From contig ML680037.1 of the NCBI GenBank assembly GCA_007922225.1, forward strand, positions 3,826,876 to 3,890,875: a DNA stretch of 64,000 nt. The letters run 5' to 3'. Positions within the stretch are counted from its first letter, which is position 1, and each line of letters opens with the position of its first letter. The notes under the pieces are model-generated. The model ran no database searches. It was not told where the DNA came from and saw only the letters and a program-made list of their open reading frames with translations. Positions 28,330 to 41,400 of the stretch are shown here, in pieces. Origin of the DNA: Emydura subglobosa (taxonomy: Eukaryota > Chordata > Testudines > Chelidae). The translations under genes and the position numbers were made by a program.

Positions 28330-28433
28330 GGTTGTTGAGTTTAGCATGAAGGTGCTGGGTGGCCTGTGATATACAGGAGGTTAGACTACATGATTGGCTG
28401 GTCCCTTATGGCCTTAAATTCTATGACTATGAT
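28330..28433 (+). mobile_element. CR1 LINE 3' tail
   Basis: The plus strand reads GGAGGTTAGACTACATGATT, then CCCTTATGGCCTTAAATTC and TATGACTATGATTC. This is the standard end of a CR1, here strongly 5'-truncated. Confidence 0.75.
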
Positions 28434-29985
28434 TCTGCATGCGTGTTCAGTTTTCTTGGTTGCAGGGTAGGACTCAGACCCCTTGCCCGGCCTCAGTCCC
28501 CCTTTTAGTATGAAAAAACATGTGTAGAAATCCCTTCCCTGTGCTATAAAGAAACCTTTACTGCTCCGAGTTCTAGAGCACACTGTACCTTTAAAGCAGT
28601 ACAACCTCATGAGAATGGTCCCTGAATAAGAAAGGGGAGGGGGGGTAAGGTAGAGCAAGGACTGGAATTAGACTGTTTATCCAAGTACCACACAGAGTCT
28701 AGAATCCATCTATCAGTGGTTATGGAATTTCAGACAAAAGTCCTACCTGTTCCCTAAGAAAAGGGAACAGTGTCAAATTCTGGGGTACAATCCAGACCAG
28801 TGAAGAATTGTCACCTCTGGGTTTACAGGATAAGTGCCTCACAATGCATTGAGACTGTGGCTCTCTACCTGGGATGCCCTCAGTCAGCAACAAACAGATT
28901 AAGTACGAGGCAGCCGTGGTCTTATGCTTTGGATCGTGGAGCCTGCCTGCAACAGTAGAGATTTCCACTGGCTTCCACCAGGCTTGGTTAACAGCCGTAT
29001 GGTGTCTCCACACTGTCCCCAGCCCTCCGTTTTCCCCACAAACTTGTATTCTGAAATGTCCAGCGTTGCCCTGAACAATCAGAGAGCTATTGAGGTTTAT
29101 TGCCCTTTTAACGAGTCAACATTCAACCATTTGTTACTTTAACTGGAGTTACCAAACAATTCAGTTTAGATGTAGCACTGGCTTGGTTCAGATTAAAAAT
29201 AAAACAAGTATATTAACAAAAGATAGGATTATAAATCAATTCAAGTACAGATAAATTAGAAATGGTTAATAGCAAATAAAAGTGAAGCACGCATCTATGT
29301 CTAAAACTTTATCTAGCAAGTTCTGGTTAAAGACTTCATTTAAGATGGCCCCTCTCACTCGCACTCTTCCAAGCAAGGTGGGGACTCTCTTCAGTCAGGA
29401 TCTCTCTCAGAGCCCAAAGTTTTTTGGGGCCTTTGTCATCTTAGTTGAAAGAGATAAAGGTACAGAAAACCCTAAGTTTATAGTCCAGGGGATTTGCAGT
29501 GGATTCTTCTGAAGGTTAACCCACAAAGCAAAGTTTATCCAGTGAGAAAGGCAACATGGAGTCTGGTGGTGAACAAGGCTCAATTGTCTCTTTCTTTCCC
29601 CTCGTGTTTACTCAAATGCAAATTGATCCATTTCCTGCAGCTGTCTTGAGGACCCTATTTACTACTTAGAGGTAAACACAGTCCTCTGTTTAACAACTTC
29701 TGCCTAGGTAGGGCTGCCTGCTTTTGAACATGTACTAATAAACATCATATGGGGGAATTCATAACTCTACATATACTGGTGCTACATACGTTTCACCGTG
29801 ATATTATTGACTAACAAATTATTAGTTTTCAAATGATAACTTACTAGGCACATTTTGTATAAAGAGTATTGAAATAGTGTGTCGGATGTGAACAAAGAGG
29901 TGCTTTCAAATCAGACAGGTAGGGAAGATCAAAATGTCCAGGACTCTGCTTTTGAAGAAGCAGTCAAATTGGCTGCTTTGAGATT
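28434..29985. other. Unclassified, probably repeat-derived insert
   Basis: This block separates DIRS-like reverse transcriptase from gag in copy E, so it is likely inserted DNA. The phrase AAATAAAACAAGTATATTAA near 29196 recalls a common reptile dispersed repeat. I could not assign a family and saw no coding match. Confidence 0.4.
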
Positions 29986-30561
29986 AGTGGAGCCTGATGG
30001 GTAAAGATTATTGTTACAGAAGCCAATGACTTTCTAGTAGAAACTTGTCCTGGATGCAAGGAATCACCCTGCCCAGGCTGCAAGCCAGGCTATCAATGGT
30101 ACTGCTGAGGCCTATATGGCCTCCTTTTGGAGCTGGGGGATACACTCTTAGTGACCTTAACATTGCTCTTGATTCTTTAAGAAATGTAAAACCTTATCAG
30201 TCATCTTGCTGAAGAAGCAGCACCCAAAGTGCAGGTGTTAAAAGTGGTTTCGACTTCCCTAAGAATGTTACAGTTAGAGATAGAAAGATCTCTGCCTAGT
30301 GAGCATTGCCATGGATCTGGAGGCTAAATCTGCTGCATTGAGCTGCTGGCAGTAGCCGCCCGGATACGAGCTGGCCTTCAGCCACAATAGATTTAAGCTC
30401 CTTCATACCATACCTTGTTCCATAAAGCCCAGTTAATAAAGTCATATTTCAATAATAGGGCTAGTAATTAGGCACTTACTTGGAGGCTAGATGTAGAATA
30501 AGCCTTCCTTCCAAAGGAATCAGTGCTCTTTAGCTCCTAATCTGTTTAGCTATGTTCATTA

Positions 30562-32195
30562 CAAATCTAAGAACAGCCATACTGGGTCAGACCAATGATC
30601 CATCTAGCCCAGTATCCTTCTGACCATGGCCAATGCCAGGTACTTCAGACAGAATGCACAGAAGAGGGCAATCAAAAGATACATCCCATTGCCCATTCCC
30701 AGCTTCTGGCAAACAGCAATCCCTGCCTATTCTGGCTAATAACTATTGGCGGACCTATCCTCTTTTTAACCCTAGTATTGTCTTGGCCTTCAAAACATCT
30801 GGTAAGGAGTTTCACAGGTTGACTGTGTGTTGTGTGAAGAAATACTTCCTTTTGTTAGTTTTAAACCTGCTGCCTATTAATTTCATTTGATGACCCCTAG
30901 TTCTTGTGTTCTGAGTAAACACTTCCTTATTTACTTTTTCCACCCCAGTCTTGATTTTATAGACCGCTATCATACTCCCCCTTAGTCATCTCTTTTCAAA
31001 ACTGAAAAGTCCCAGTCTTATTAACCTCACCTCATATGGATGAGGGGTACAGAACAGCTTCATTTTTGTTGCTCTTTCCGGTACTTTTTCCCATTCAGAT
31101 ACCTGGTTTTTTATATGGGGCAACCAAACTGCACCCCATATTCAAGATGTGGGCATACCATGGATTTAAGAGGCAATATATTATCATCTGTCTTATTATC
31201 TATCCCTTTCCTAATGATTCCCAACGTTGTCTTAGCTTTTTTGACTGCCGCTGCTGAGTGAGTGGATGTTTTCAGACAACTATACACAGTGACTCCAAGA
31301 TCTCTTTCTTGAGTGGTAACAGCTAATTTAGACTCCATCATTTTATATGTAGAGTTGGGATTATGGTTTTCCACTGTGCATTACTTTGTATTTATCAATA
31401 CTGAATTTCATCTGCCATTTTATTGGCCAATCACCCATTTTTGTAGATCCCGGTGTAGCTCTTCGCAGTCTGCTTTGGACTTAACTATCTTTAGTAGTTT
31501 TGTATCATCTGCAAATTTTGCCACCTCATTGTTTGCCCCTTTTTCCAGATCATTTATGAATCTGTTGAAAAGTACTGGTCCCAATACAAACCGCTGAAGG
31601 ATGCCACTATTTACTTCTCTCTCCTTTCTGAAAACTGACCATTTATTCCTACCCTTTCTTTCCTATCTTTTAACCAGTTATTGATCTAAGAGAGGACCTT
31701 CCCTCTTATCCCATCACTGCTTACTTTGCTTAAGAGTCTTTAGTAATGGACCTTGTCAACGGCTGTTTGAAAATCCAAGTGCACTATATCCACTGGAGCA
31801 ACCATGTCCAAATGCTTGTTGACCCAGTGAAAGAATTCTAGTAGACTGGTGAGGCATGATTTCCCGTTACAAAAGCCACATTAACTCTTCCCCAACAAAT
31901 CGTGTTCATCTTTGTATGATAATTCTGTTCCTTACTATAGGTTTAACCAATTTGCCTGGTACTGAAGTTAGGCTTACTGGCCCTGTAATTGCTGGGATCG
32001 CCTCTGGAGTCTTTTTGAAAAATGTGTGTCACATTAGTTATTCTCCACTCATGTGGTACAGAAGCTGATTTAAATGATAGGTTATATACCATACTTAGTA
32101 GTTCTGCAATTTCACATTTGAGTTCCTTTAGAACTTTTGGGTGAATACCATCTGCTCCTGGTGTCTTACTGTCCCTGTTTCAACCTCTTGTTTGC
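30562..32195 (-). mobile_element. CR1 LINE, long 5'-truncated copy
   Basis: This is the longest CR1 in the window, about 1.6 kb. The plus strand starts at the 3' end with AACAGCCATACTGGGTCAGA and continues with the reverse complement of RT. On the minus strand 31374-31111 reads STYKMMESKLAVTTQERDLG, then KTTLGIIRKGIDNK and CPHLEYGVQF. Upstream RT parts reach about 32195. Frameshifts and stops make it inactive. It is inserted between gag-like parts of DIRS copy E. Confidence 0.85.
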
Positions 32196-33088
32196 TACTG
32201 CCATCACCAGGGAACCTAGAGCAAGGGGACTAAAGAATCTGCTCAACCCCTGAGAGGGCTCCTGATAGCGACAGTCCAATTTCTTTGAAAAAAAATCGGT
32301 GCCAAAGAAGTTTGGCAGGCTCCAGCAATGCTTCACTGATGGGTAAAGCTACTCATCCAGTTGTATGTAATATAATCAACAGTCTAAAGTTTTCTTAGAC
32401 CACTTGTGCAGGAAAAATATTCCTCTGGTAAGAGTGGTGTGGTGCCAGTAGGTGTAGCTGGAGTGCTTATATTCGCAAGTTTCAGAAGTACGATTAGCTT
32501 TGCCAGTACTGAAGCCACTGCCTGCAAAAGGAAGTCTGGTACCAACATGCAGAGTAAGCCTGTGGCTCCCGTAATTGCTTGAGGAGTTGACGGTACTCAG
32601 TGCAGCTACGTGGGGTCATTTGTACCTGAAGAGCAGAGAACACAGTAGGTACTTGCATCATCAGTACCTCTGCCAAGTGAGCGTGTAGATGGTAGTGGCA
32701 AGCAATGCTGTGGTGCTCTTGAAGTCTGCTTGGTACCAGACAGCTTCTGAGGTACCATTTCAGTTGGAGTACAATGGTGGAATCCCCACAGGTGCTTGAG
32801 GAATCCTTTCTGGGTCTTGAGCTACCCTTGAGCTCTGAAGAGCTGGATGTCTTGGGGGGCCTTTAATGACTGGCCCAAGGACAAAAGACCAGTGCCTCTT
32901 CTCCCTCTATCAAGGGTTGAGGGCTCCAGTGAAGGAGCAGCTGAGTAGAAATAGCTGCCAGAGCACTTTTAGTAGGCAATGTACGTCACTTATCTGTCCA
33001 AGGTAGGCCTGGATTGGATGTCAGGCATGCATCCCTCACCATGAGTACCCCTGAGACAAGGGTCTCTGGATTTTGAAGTCTTCTTATA

Positions 33089-33536
33089 CAGTGGTTTTCA
33101 AACTTTTTAAATGGAGTCCCCCATAGACTTTGTCTAACAACTGTGCCTCCCCTTCCCCTGAATCATGCCCCCTTTCCTCATTCTGAAAGGGGGGGCCCTT
33201 TCAGAAAAATGGGGGGAGGAGGCCTTCCCATGCTGTAGGCCCTAACAATCATGCCCCACTTCCCCCAAACCTCCCCCTTTCAGAAAAATACAGGGCCTAC
33301 AGTGTGGGAAGTGCAGCAGCAGCAACGCAGGGAGCAGCGGCAGTGGGGATCAGTGAGCACCGGCAGCAGCGCAGGAAGCAGGGACAGCAGCTACACCAAC
33401 AGCGCAGGGAGTGTACCCGGAAGTGGCAGGTGGCTGCTGCTACTGCAGGAGGTGGGTGGTGGCTACTTCCCTCTCCAGGGAGCATGGAACTGGACCGGCT
33501 CTGTTCCCTACTCTGTGCCCCCACTTTGAGAACCAG
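33089..33536. mobile_element. hAT-type non-autonomous DNA transposon
   Basis: It starts CAGTGGTTTTCAAACTTTTT and ends CACTTTGAGAACCAG, which are inverted repeats. It is flanked by 8-bp duplications TTCTTATA (33081-33088) and TTCTTACA (33537-33544). The interior is GC-rich with CAG-type repeats and no transposase. Confidence 0.8.
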
Positions 33537-34398
33537 TTCTTACAGAAAGACCTGCAAACTGCACATTTGTCCATAATATGACTATCACCTAGGCATGTTA
33601 GGCTCATCATTAATGGACATGACTGTCTCACAAGACCCAGAGTTCTTAAAGCCCAGGGACTTATGGATGACTATTTGGTACCAAGTATTACACCAGGAAC
33701 AAAAGTAAAAAACACCAATTTGAAAGGAGAACAAAAGAAATACTATCAAAGCTAAGGCTAAAAGCTATACTAACTCACTATTTACACAAGAAAGGATGCA
33801 GATAAAGCACAAGACAGATAGGGAGCATGAGGTTTCACTGGGACTTGCAACCATGTGGTTGCGAGAACAAAGAGGGAAGTGTACCGTCTCATCCTTTAGG
33901 TCCTCACAGTTGGAGGCACAACAAGGACAGTCAGGGCACACGCTGTCCCAATGGGTACTACTGGCCAAACATCTCTAGCTTGGGTGCACTGGGTGTGCAC
34001 ATACCTACAGTAGAATATACATAGGCATATAAGCACTCTAAGAAGAATGGGATACTGTGCAAGGATCTAGAGTTTTTTATTCTCTTTAAGGAAAAAAAAA
34101 CACACCTAAAACAGCTTTCTATTAAAATTATTCACATTTTGTTTCCTGCAGATTAATTTACCACAGTTTAAAGAAATTGTCCATTTTTGCAGATGGATAT
34201 ACCTGCACATTTGGTGTAAGAGGATATATACATCCAACTTAACCCCATTTGAATTGTTGCACAAGTTGTGCTTTTGCTAATGATACCACATCTAGCAGCA
34301 GAGACTCAAATTCAAATACAAAGTCTTAGGCCTTTCCTAAAATTCTCTTGCTAATTTTTGCTGTGGTAATGTGTCTTCAAATGCTCCATTTCCTTTTA

Positions 34399-34620
<222 letters not shown>

Positions 34621-34717
34621 TTAGATGTAAATAAAAGTTGCCAAGCAAACCAAATTGCTTTTTTATATACCAACTATAAAACACGAGTTACATTTTACAA
34701 TGAGCTCCATGCAATCA

Positions 34718-34875
34718 GTTCATTTTGTTTTTTATTTTTATTCCAGTAGTGCCTAAAGGCCTCCTACAAGTGTTGGAGCCCATTGTGCTAGACACCAAAC
34801 AAGTAGCACAGAAGATAGTCACTAACCTAAACAAACAATTTACAGCCTAAATGACAAGACAGATATACGCAAACA
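34718..34875 (+). repeat. Ancient dispersed amniote repeat
   Basis: The run CCAGTAGTGCCTAAAGGCCT, CCCATTGTGCTAGACACC, then TTTACAGCCTAAATGACAAG is a worn copy of a repeat common in reptile and bird genomes. Family name not certain. Confidence 0.5.
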
Positions 34876-36990
34876 AAAGAGTAACTTGCCAGAAGTACAG
34901 TACCATTTTTCCTCAGTTTTTCCCCTTTGCACAATATACCCCTCTAACCCTGCCAACTTTCCCAGCACCTCGCTGCCAGTGCAAACACCAGCCAGACATT
35001 TTCATGTCTTTTCTGAATTTTACTGACCTCTCAGCCCCAACTCAAGTTGAAATTTCCACATGAGGAAAAATAAACAGAAAAATAAACAGCAAAATATGGG
35101 AGGAAGAGGGTTGGAGGGAAAGGAAAAAAAACCAAAAAACAAAGACCACACTTATAATTAATGGTCCACATTCCTGGGGACTTCTCTCCCCTATTCTAGA
35201 GGGCAGAAAGATTTGGAGACGATGAAAGGACATATGTATTAGTACACAAGAATTAAGAAATGGCATTCCCTTTTCTGAGAAGGCAGAAGCATGTAGAAGT
35301 TAGACCACAGAACCTGGAAGCAAGCAGCCTGCTTATTTTCCTATCACTGCCTGCTTGCTGAATGACTTCAGGCTAAACTGCTCTACAAGACAAGAGATAT
35401 AGGATACCTTACAAAAGTGAGTGTGCATTGAGACCTAAAGATTACATGCACTAGGTAAATGCCAATTATTCCATGATTTGCTGCCACAGATTTAGATCAG
35501 TGGACAATGAATACCAGGAATCTCGAAGATTAAAAAATAAAAACCACAAAAGATACTATATGAAGGGAAGTCAGAACATGAAACTTGAACCTTCAGTCTT
35601 TCACTGGAATTTCTCCTTTTTTGATCCAGGAAGCAGAAACATGCCAATTGCAAGACAATTTTTTTTAAGCTAAACAAAGCAACCCTGCCATTGAATAGGC
35701 TTCCCTAATGGGTTTTATTTTATTTTTTTTAAATAAAAAAAAGCTTTTTGAAAAATAGTGGGGAGTTGTTCAGACAACTTTACCCTTATTGTAAAACAAA
35801 CCCCTTTGTCTCCTTAAAAACCCACCTACCCCTCAACATGTTCCTATTATGGCAACAATACACTGCACTACCTTTGGAGTATAAATTCTTTAGGCCAAGG
35901 ACTTTGTACATGACCCATGTATATTATACATGATCTTAATTCAAAAAGCATGGAGCGAGAGAAGGAAAAGGAAGAACACTATAAGGTTCTCTAAAGAAAC
36001 ATGTTGATGAGCAGCACCTTGAAAGGATTCAGTTTCCAAAAAAACAAAATTGAAATCTCAAGGAAAGGTGCCAATCTACAGATCGAAAAGATTCTACCCT
36101 AAAGTAAGCAATCAGACAAAGTGTACAAGTTGTTAGAATCCTCTGTGGATATTAAGGGAGGCTAGAGGCTTTCTGGGAGATTTTAAAAACAGAAAATCTT
36201 CAAGTTCAAGAGAAGGAGAGAGGCTGCATTTGCCTCAAACCACCAATCTCTGCTAGGGGAAAAATAGTGAAGTTAGGTCTTGCTATATTCATGCCAGGAG
36301 CAATGCCAATAAAGCTCTTGATCTGGGGGACCAGGGACAGTTAAGGTCCAGTCTTGTGTGTGTGATATTTCAGTTGTTTGTTAGAAAAGACAGAAGTAAT
36401 CAGACACTCTTGACTCTTCAAAAGATGGCCAAGAAAGTTTCTACTACAGTTCTATAGTCCACTAAAAAACAGGAGACCAGACCCTTGATATTTTCTATTA
36501 TTTCTAAACCACGGAAAAAGATTGCTATATAGACAAACTCTTTTGTGCAGTCTTTACACATCATGAAGAAACTACTTCTCCCCTTTGTAGGTTACCCTTA
36601 AAAATCTTCAAGTTATTTTGTCTATGTTAAATTCCCTCTTATTTAGTCTGGTCTTGTGGTGTCTTGATCAGGAATGCAAGTAAATCAACACTCTATGAAG
36701 TGTTGCTTTTCTTTTCACAGGCTGAGCATCATATGTGATTTCCTTGGCTGGTCAGCAAGGTGAACAAAATCACTGGTACTGAATCACAGTTCCGGGGTAA
36801 ACATTAGGAATTTGTTACGTGTGCATAGATCTATTTGATGCGGATTCAAGGTATGTTATGGTTCATACCCCAGGGGCTGTAAAATTCAAAACTGAGTAAT
36901 GAACTGATGAGTCAGTTTAGGGTCCAGAATACTTTCCTTTGCTTTAAATTAGGGAAGTGATGGAATGAAATTGAGCAATGTATCGAGTTT
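34876..36990. other. Intron 4, unique-looking sequence
   Basis: I saw no gene, transposon protein or clear repeat in these 2.1 kb. Confidence 0.4.
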
Positions 36991-36999
36991 AACAAGCCT

Positions 37000-38125
37000 C
37001 CTCAAACTCATAGGTCAGAAGGGACAATTATGATCATCTAATCTGACCTCCTGCACAATGCAGGCCCCAGAACCTCACCCACCCACTCCTCTAATAGACC
37101 CCTAACCTATGATTGAGTTATTGAAGTCCTCAAATCATGGTTTAAAGACTTCAAGGTACAGAGAATCCACCAGCCAGTGACCCGTGCCCCATGCTGCAGA
37201 GGAAGGCAAAAACCCTCCAAGGCCTCTCTACTAATCTGCCATGGGGGAAAATTCCTTTCCAACCCCAAATATGGTGATCAGCTAAACTCTGAGCATGTGG
37301 GCAAGATTCACTGGTCAGACACTTGGGAAAGAATTCTCTGTAGTAACTCAGATCCCACTCCATGTCATACCCCATCACAGGCCATTGGGCATATTTACTG
37401 CTCGTAGTCAAAGATAGCTTAATTTAGCAACTAACTTGTCTCATCATACCATCCCCTCCTTATCACGCTCAGTCTTGAAGCCAACTAGGTTTTTTGTTCC
37501 CACTGCTCCCCTTGAAATGTTGTTCCAAAACTTCACTCGGCTGATGGTTAGAAACCTGTGTCTAATTTCAAATCTAAACTTCCCAATGGCCAATTTAGAT
37601 CCATTAGTTCTTGTGTCCACGTTGGTGCTGAACTTAAATAATTCCTCTCTCTCCTTGGTATTTATCCCTCTGATGTATTTGGAGAGAGCAATCATATTTC
37701 CCATAGCGTTCTTTTGGTTAAGCTAAACAAGCTAAGCTCTTTGAATATTCTCTCATAAGACAAATTTTCCATTCCTCGGATCATTCCAGTAGCCCCACTC
37801 TCACCTGTTTGTTTGAATTCATCTTTCTTAAACATGGGATACCAGAGCTGCACACAGTATTCCAGGTAAGGTCTCCAGATGAGGCCTTGTATAATAGTAC
37901 TAACACCTCCCTATCTCTACTGGAAATACCTCGCCTGATGCACCCTCCTCTCTCCTTGGTGATAACATCTTACAAATACACTGTTTTATCCCCCATTTCA
38001 ATTATTTTAATCTTTTCTCATAAGCTGATCCCTTACAATTGTGTTGGTCTTTACCCAATTCCCTACATATTAACATCTTTACAGCTTTGAGATGCCCAGA
38101 AATGAACACAATATTCTAAGAACAG
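37000..38125 (-). mobile_element. CR1 LINE fragment
   Basis: The plus strand 3' end reads AGGTCAGAAGGGACAATTAT, then CTGACCTCCTGCACAATGCA. It continues through the reverse complement of RT C-terminal sequence (minus strand: KFRFEIRHRFLTISRVKFWN). It is the same subfamily as the copy at 12490-13430. Confidence 0.8.
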
Positions 38126-38139
38126 TCTAATCAACAGTA

Positions 38140-38295
38140 AGACTCATGCTGCACTTGAATAGTGCCTTTCATTCAAGGATCTCAGAACATTTCACAAAAG
38201 TCGGATGAATTTTAGTCTCAATTCCCCTGCAAGATAGTATCTTCCTTTTTTTAAACATATGGAGAAACTGAGGGACACAGCAGGCTCTAGCAGAA
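38140..38295 (+). repeat. Ancient MIR/L3-like fragment
   Basis: The run ATAGTGCCTTTCATTCAAGG, AACATTTCACAAAAG, CCCCTGCAAGATAG, then GGAGAAACTGAGGGACACAG is the usual MIR/L3 order. Confidence 0.55.
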
Positions 38296-38459
38296 CCTGT
38301 CCCCAGTAGCAGGCTACAGTAGAATCTTCCCTACTTTGATTGAGGATTTCCTGATTGGGGCAGAGCATGAACATTCTGTTTCTGACACCCACCCAGATGC
38401 CAGGTCATAAGGTGGAGTGAGCACAGATTGGGGTGCTTGAGTTTCCCCCTAGCTCAGTT

Positions 38460-41400
38460 TAAAAGATCCAGAAATGGTCAGATGCTGATGGGAGGGCATG
38501 CAGACATTCTTAGAAGGTCCGCAACCCCGAACTGTTTGGGTCAGCAGGGTGCTGGAGGATGATGGTGGCTCTGTCGCAGTGGACATTCCATATAACCTGT
38601 GGTATGAGGGGAATACAGGCAAGGCATATCTGAGGCTCTGTCCAGGGGAGGAGGAGGAGATTGTCACCCTGAGAATTGCTGCCTATGGCTCCCCTAGAGC
38701 AATACATGGGAAGCTGTTTGTGTGGAATGCAAAGAGGTCCCATAGGGGAGTAACCCATTGTGCAAAAACATTGGTTAAAACAGTTTCAGGTATGTCCCAT
38801 TTGTGAGCTATAGAGAAACTACTGCTCAGCCTGTCTGCCACGGAGTTCTGAACACCTGAAAGGTATGTGGCCTGTATGGTAATCTGACTCCTGATACACC
38901 CATTTCACAGCCTGATATCCTACAAGCAGAAAGGACAAAGATCTCACTCCTCAGTGTTTATGTAGACCACTAGCATGATATTGTCTGATAATATCTGAAC
39001 ATGGAGTGAGGGTATGAGGGGGAAGGCGACCTTGCAGTCTAGGCAGACTGCTCTGAGTTCCAGCTGGTTTATATGCAGCCAGGCTTCGTGTGGGGTCCAT
39101 GTGCCCTGGGCTGTATGATGGTCCAAATAAGTACCCTATCTTGTAAGAGAGGCATCCATTACAATGGTAGCCCAAATAATGGTGTGGGAAGATTAAAGGG
39201 TGCCCCCACCATTATTTGGTCAGGTTGGACCACTAAGTGAGGAACTGAGAAATCCAGAAGGAACGTTGACTTTGGATCAATGCACTCCCTGTTCAGCCAG
39301 TAGGTCGAGTGGAGCCAGGCTTGTAGGCACCACAAGTGGAATCTGGCAATGGATATGCCTAGTGTATGCAGTCATACAGCCTAACAGGAGGAGGCACCGA
39401 CACCATAGTTTGAGGCTTGCAGATAATGAGAGAGATGAGGTTGCTCACTGCATAAAATATGTCTGCAGGGAAAAAAGCTTGAGGCAGAGCTGGATTCCAT
39501 CTCTGCACTATAAAAGTCTTTATGGGTGACAGCAAGACAAGTCTGTTTTCTTCGATAGACCCTAAGGTGGCACTGAAGCAGACTGTTACTGAGAAATTCT
39601 TGGCAAGATTGTCTTACCAAAAGCCAGTCATCCGGGTATAAGAATACCATAAACAAACCCTGGTGTCTCACCTGGGCTGCTACCACCACACACTTTGTGA
39701 ACACCCTGGGTGCCACTAAAAGCCCAAAAGGGAAGGATGGGGAACTGCTAGTGCTCCTGGCCAATCATGAACCACAGGAACATCCTGTGTGAGAAGTGAA
39801 TGTCCACATGGAAAGGTATCCATGTTGAGAGCCAAAAACCACACTCCCTCTCGAAGGATGGGGATTCTAAGATGCCAGTGTAATCATCTGGAATTTCAGC
39901 TTCCTGATAAAGATGTTGAGCTGCTGCAGGTCCAGGATGGGTCTCCACCCCTACCCATTTTGTGGATTAGGAAATTTGGGAAGTAGAACCCTCTCCCTTG
40001 GTACTGAGGCAGGACGCTGTTTATCATACCTGGTGTAACAGGGAGTCTGCCTCCTGTTGAGGAATCAATTGGTGAGAGAGGTCCCCAAAAGAGGGTGGGG
40101 GGTAGGAGGCTTGTGAGGAACAAAGGAAAATAATTCTGTGCAGTATCTGTGGTAGATAATCTCCAGAATCCAACTGGATGTTATGATCTTGTTCCAACTG
40201 TGGGTGAAGAAAATAAGATGGCCTCCAAAGATGATAAACAAAGCTGGCAGCATATGTGGCGGTACAAGGGTCTCGACCTGCATGCTGAAAGTGGCTTTTG
40301 TACTGTGGCTGGGAGAACATGGGGAGTGTGGCAATTGGGAGAGCTAGGAAACAGGATCTCTGAGTCCTTGGTTGCTCATGGGGAGGTTCAGGTGGGAGCT
40401 GATCATAAGGGGGAATACAAAGGATGAGGATGTGGTCTAAAAGGCTGTTTTTGCTATTTCCATCTGGAGGCTGGAGTATAGATTCCCAGGGACCACAGAA
40501 TGGATCTTGAAACTTTTAAGGAATACAGCGACTCGCTGTCTTTTCAATGAACAGGTTGGACTTGTCAAAGAAGAGGTCCTGAATGGAATTTTGGATTTCT
40601 CTCAGATGCCAGATAACTGGAGCCATGAATTCCTGTGCATGAGCAGTCCTGTAGCTAAAGATCAGGATGCAGCATCTGCAGTATCTACCGTGGCTTTGAG
40701 AGCCACCTTTGCCACCAACCTTCCCTCATCCAAAAGGGACTGAAACTGGGCTCCATCTTCCATGGGGAGTTTGTCTTTAAACTCTACAAGCCCGGAATAG
40801 ATGTTAAAATCATATTTAACCAACAGAGCTTGGTAATTGGCTGTACGAAGTTGAAGGTCTGCTGAGAAGACTTTCCTGCCCAGGAGGTCCAATCTCTTTG
40901 ACCCTTTAATCCGGCAGAGTGGATTTCTGAAAGTGCTGTTGAGCTCTTCTTCCACAGTTGCCTGTGCTACCAGCAAACCAGGGAGTGGATGGGAAAATAA
41001 AAAAAAAGTCAGCACCCTTGGTTGGCACAAAATAGCATCTTTCGGCCTGCTTCGGGTTAGGGACACAAAATGCGTGCCAGATCATTCTTGCTGGTTCCAG
41101 CATGGCCTCGTTAATTGGAAGGGCCACCCTGATTGGTCCCCGTCGCTGTAAGATATTCAGGAGTTGGGTGTTTGGAGTTCTGGATCTCTTCCAACAAGAT
41201 CTGCAAATCATTAACAACCCTTTGAAGCAGGAGAAGGTGGCAGCAGGATGACTGCATTGTCCAGGGATGAGGAAGCCCCACTCAGAACCAGCGGTACCAG
41301 TTCTGCCTCCTCCTCCTACACTGACAGAACTGGCTGCAGAGAGGGGAAGGAACAGTATGACTCCTGCAACAGTTCTGGACGCATGCCATACAGGACCCCA

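Larger units (their letters stand above)
24050..34065 (-). mobile_element. Dismembered DIRS retrotransposon, copy E (composite region)
   Basis: Pieces of one DIRS element lie in the expected order on the minus strand across 10 kb. A terminal repeat is at about 34065-33760, gag-like blocks are near 33060-32200 and 30470-29990, and reverse transcriptase is at about 28290-28030 (RDAYFHMAIHPSHRRYLKF). RNase H and following domains are at about 27700-26700, the recombinase C-terminus at about 24560-24400 (degenerate 'FGK..L' end), and the other terminal repeat at about 24390-24050 (TTTTGGTCAGCTGCCAGTAC, GAGTGTCCTCATGC). Between them sit a Penelope-like element, a CR1 of about 1.6 kb, a CR1 tail, a hAT and unclassified DNA. 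That the pieces belong to one insertion is an inference from order and orientation. Confidence 0.55.
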
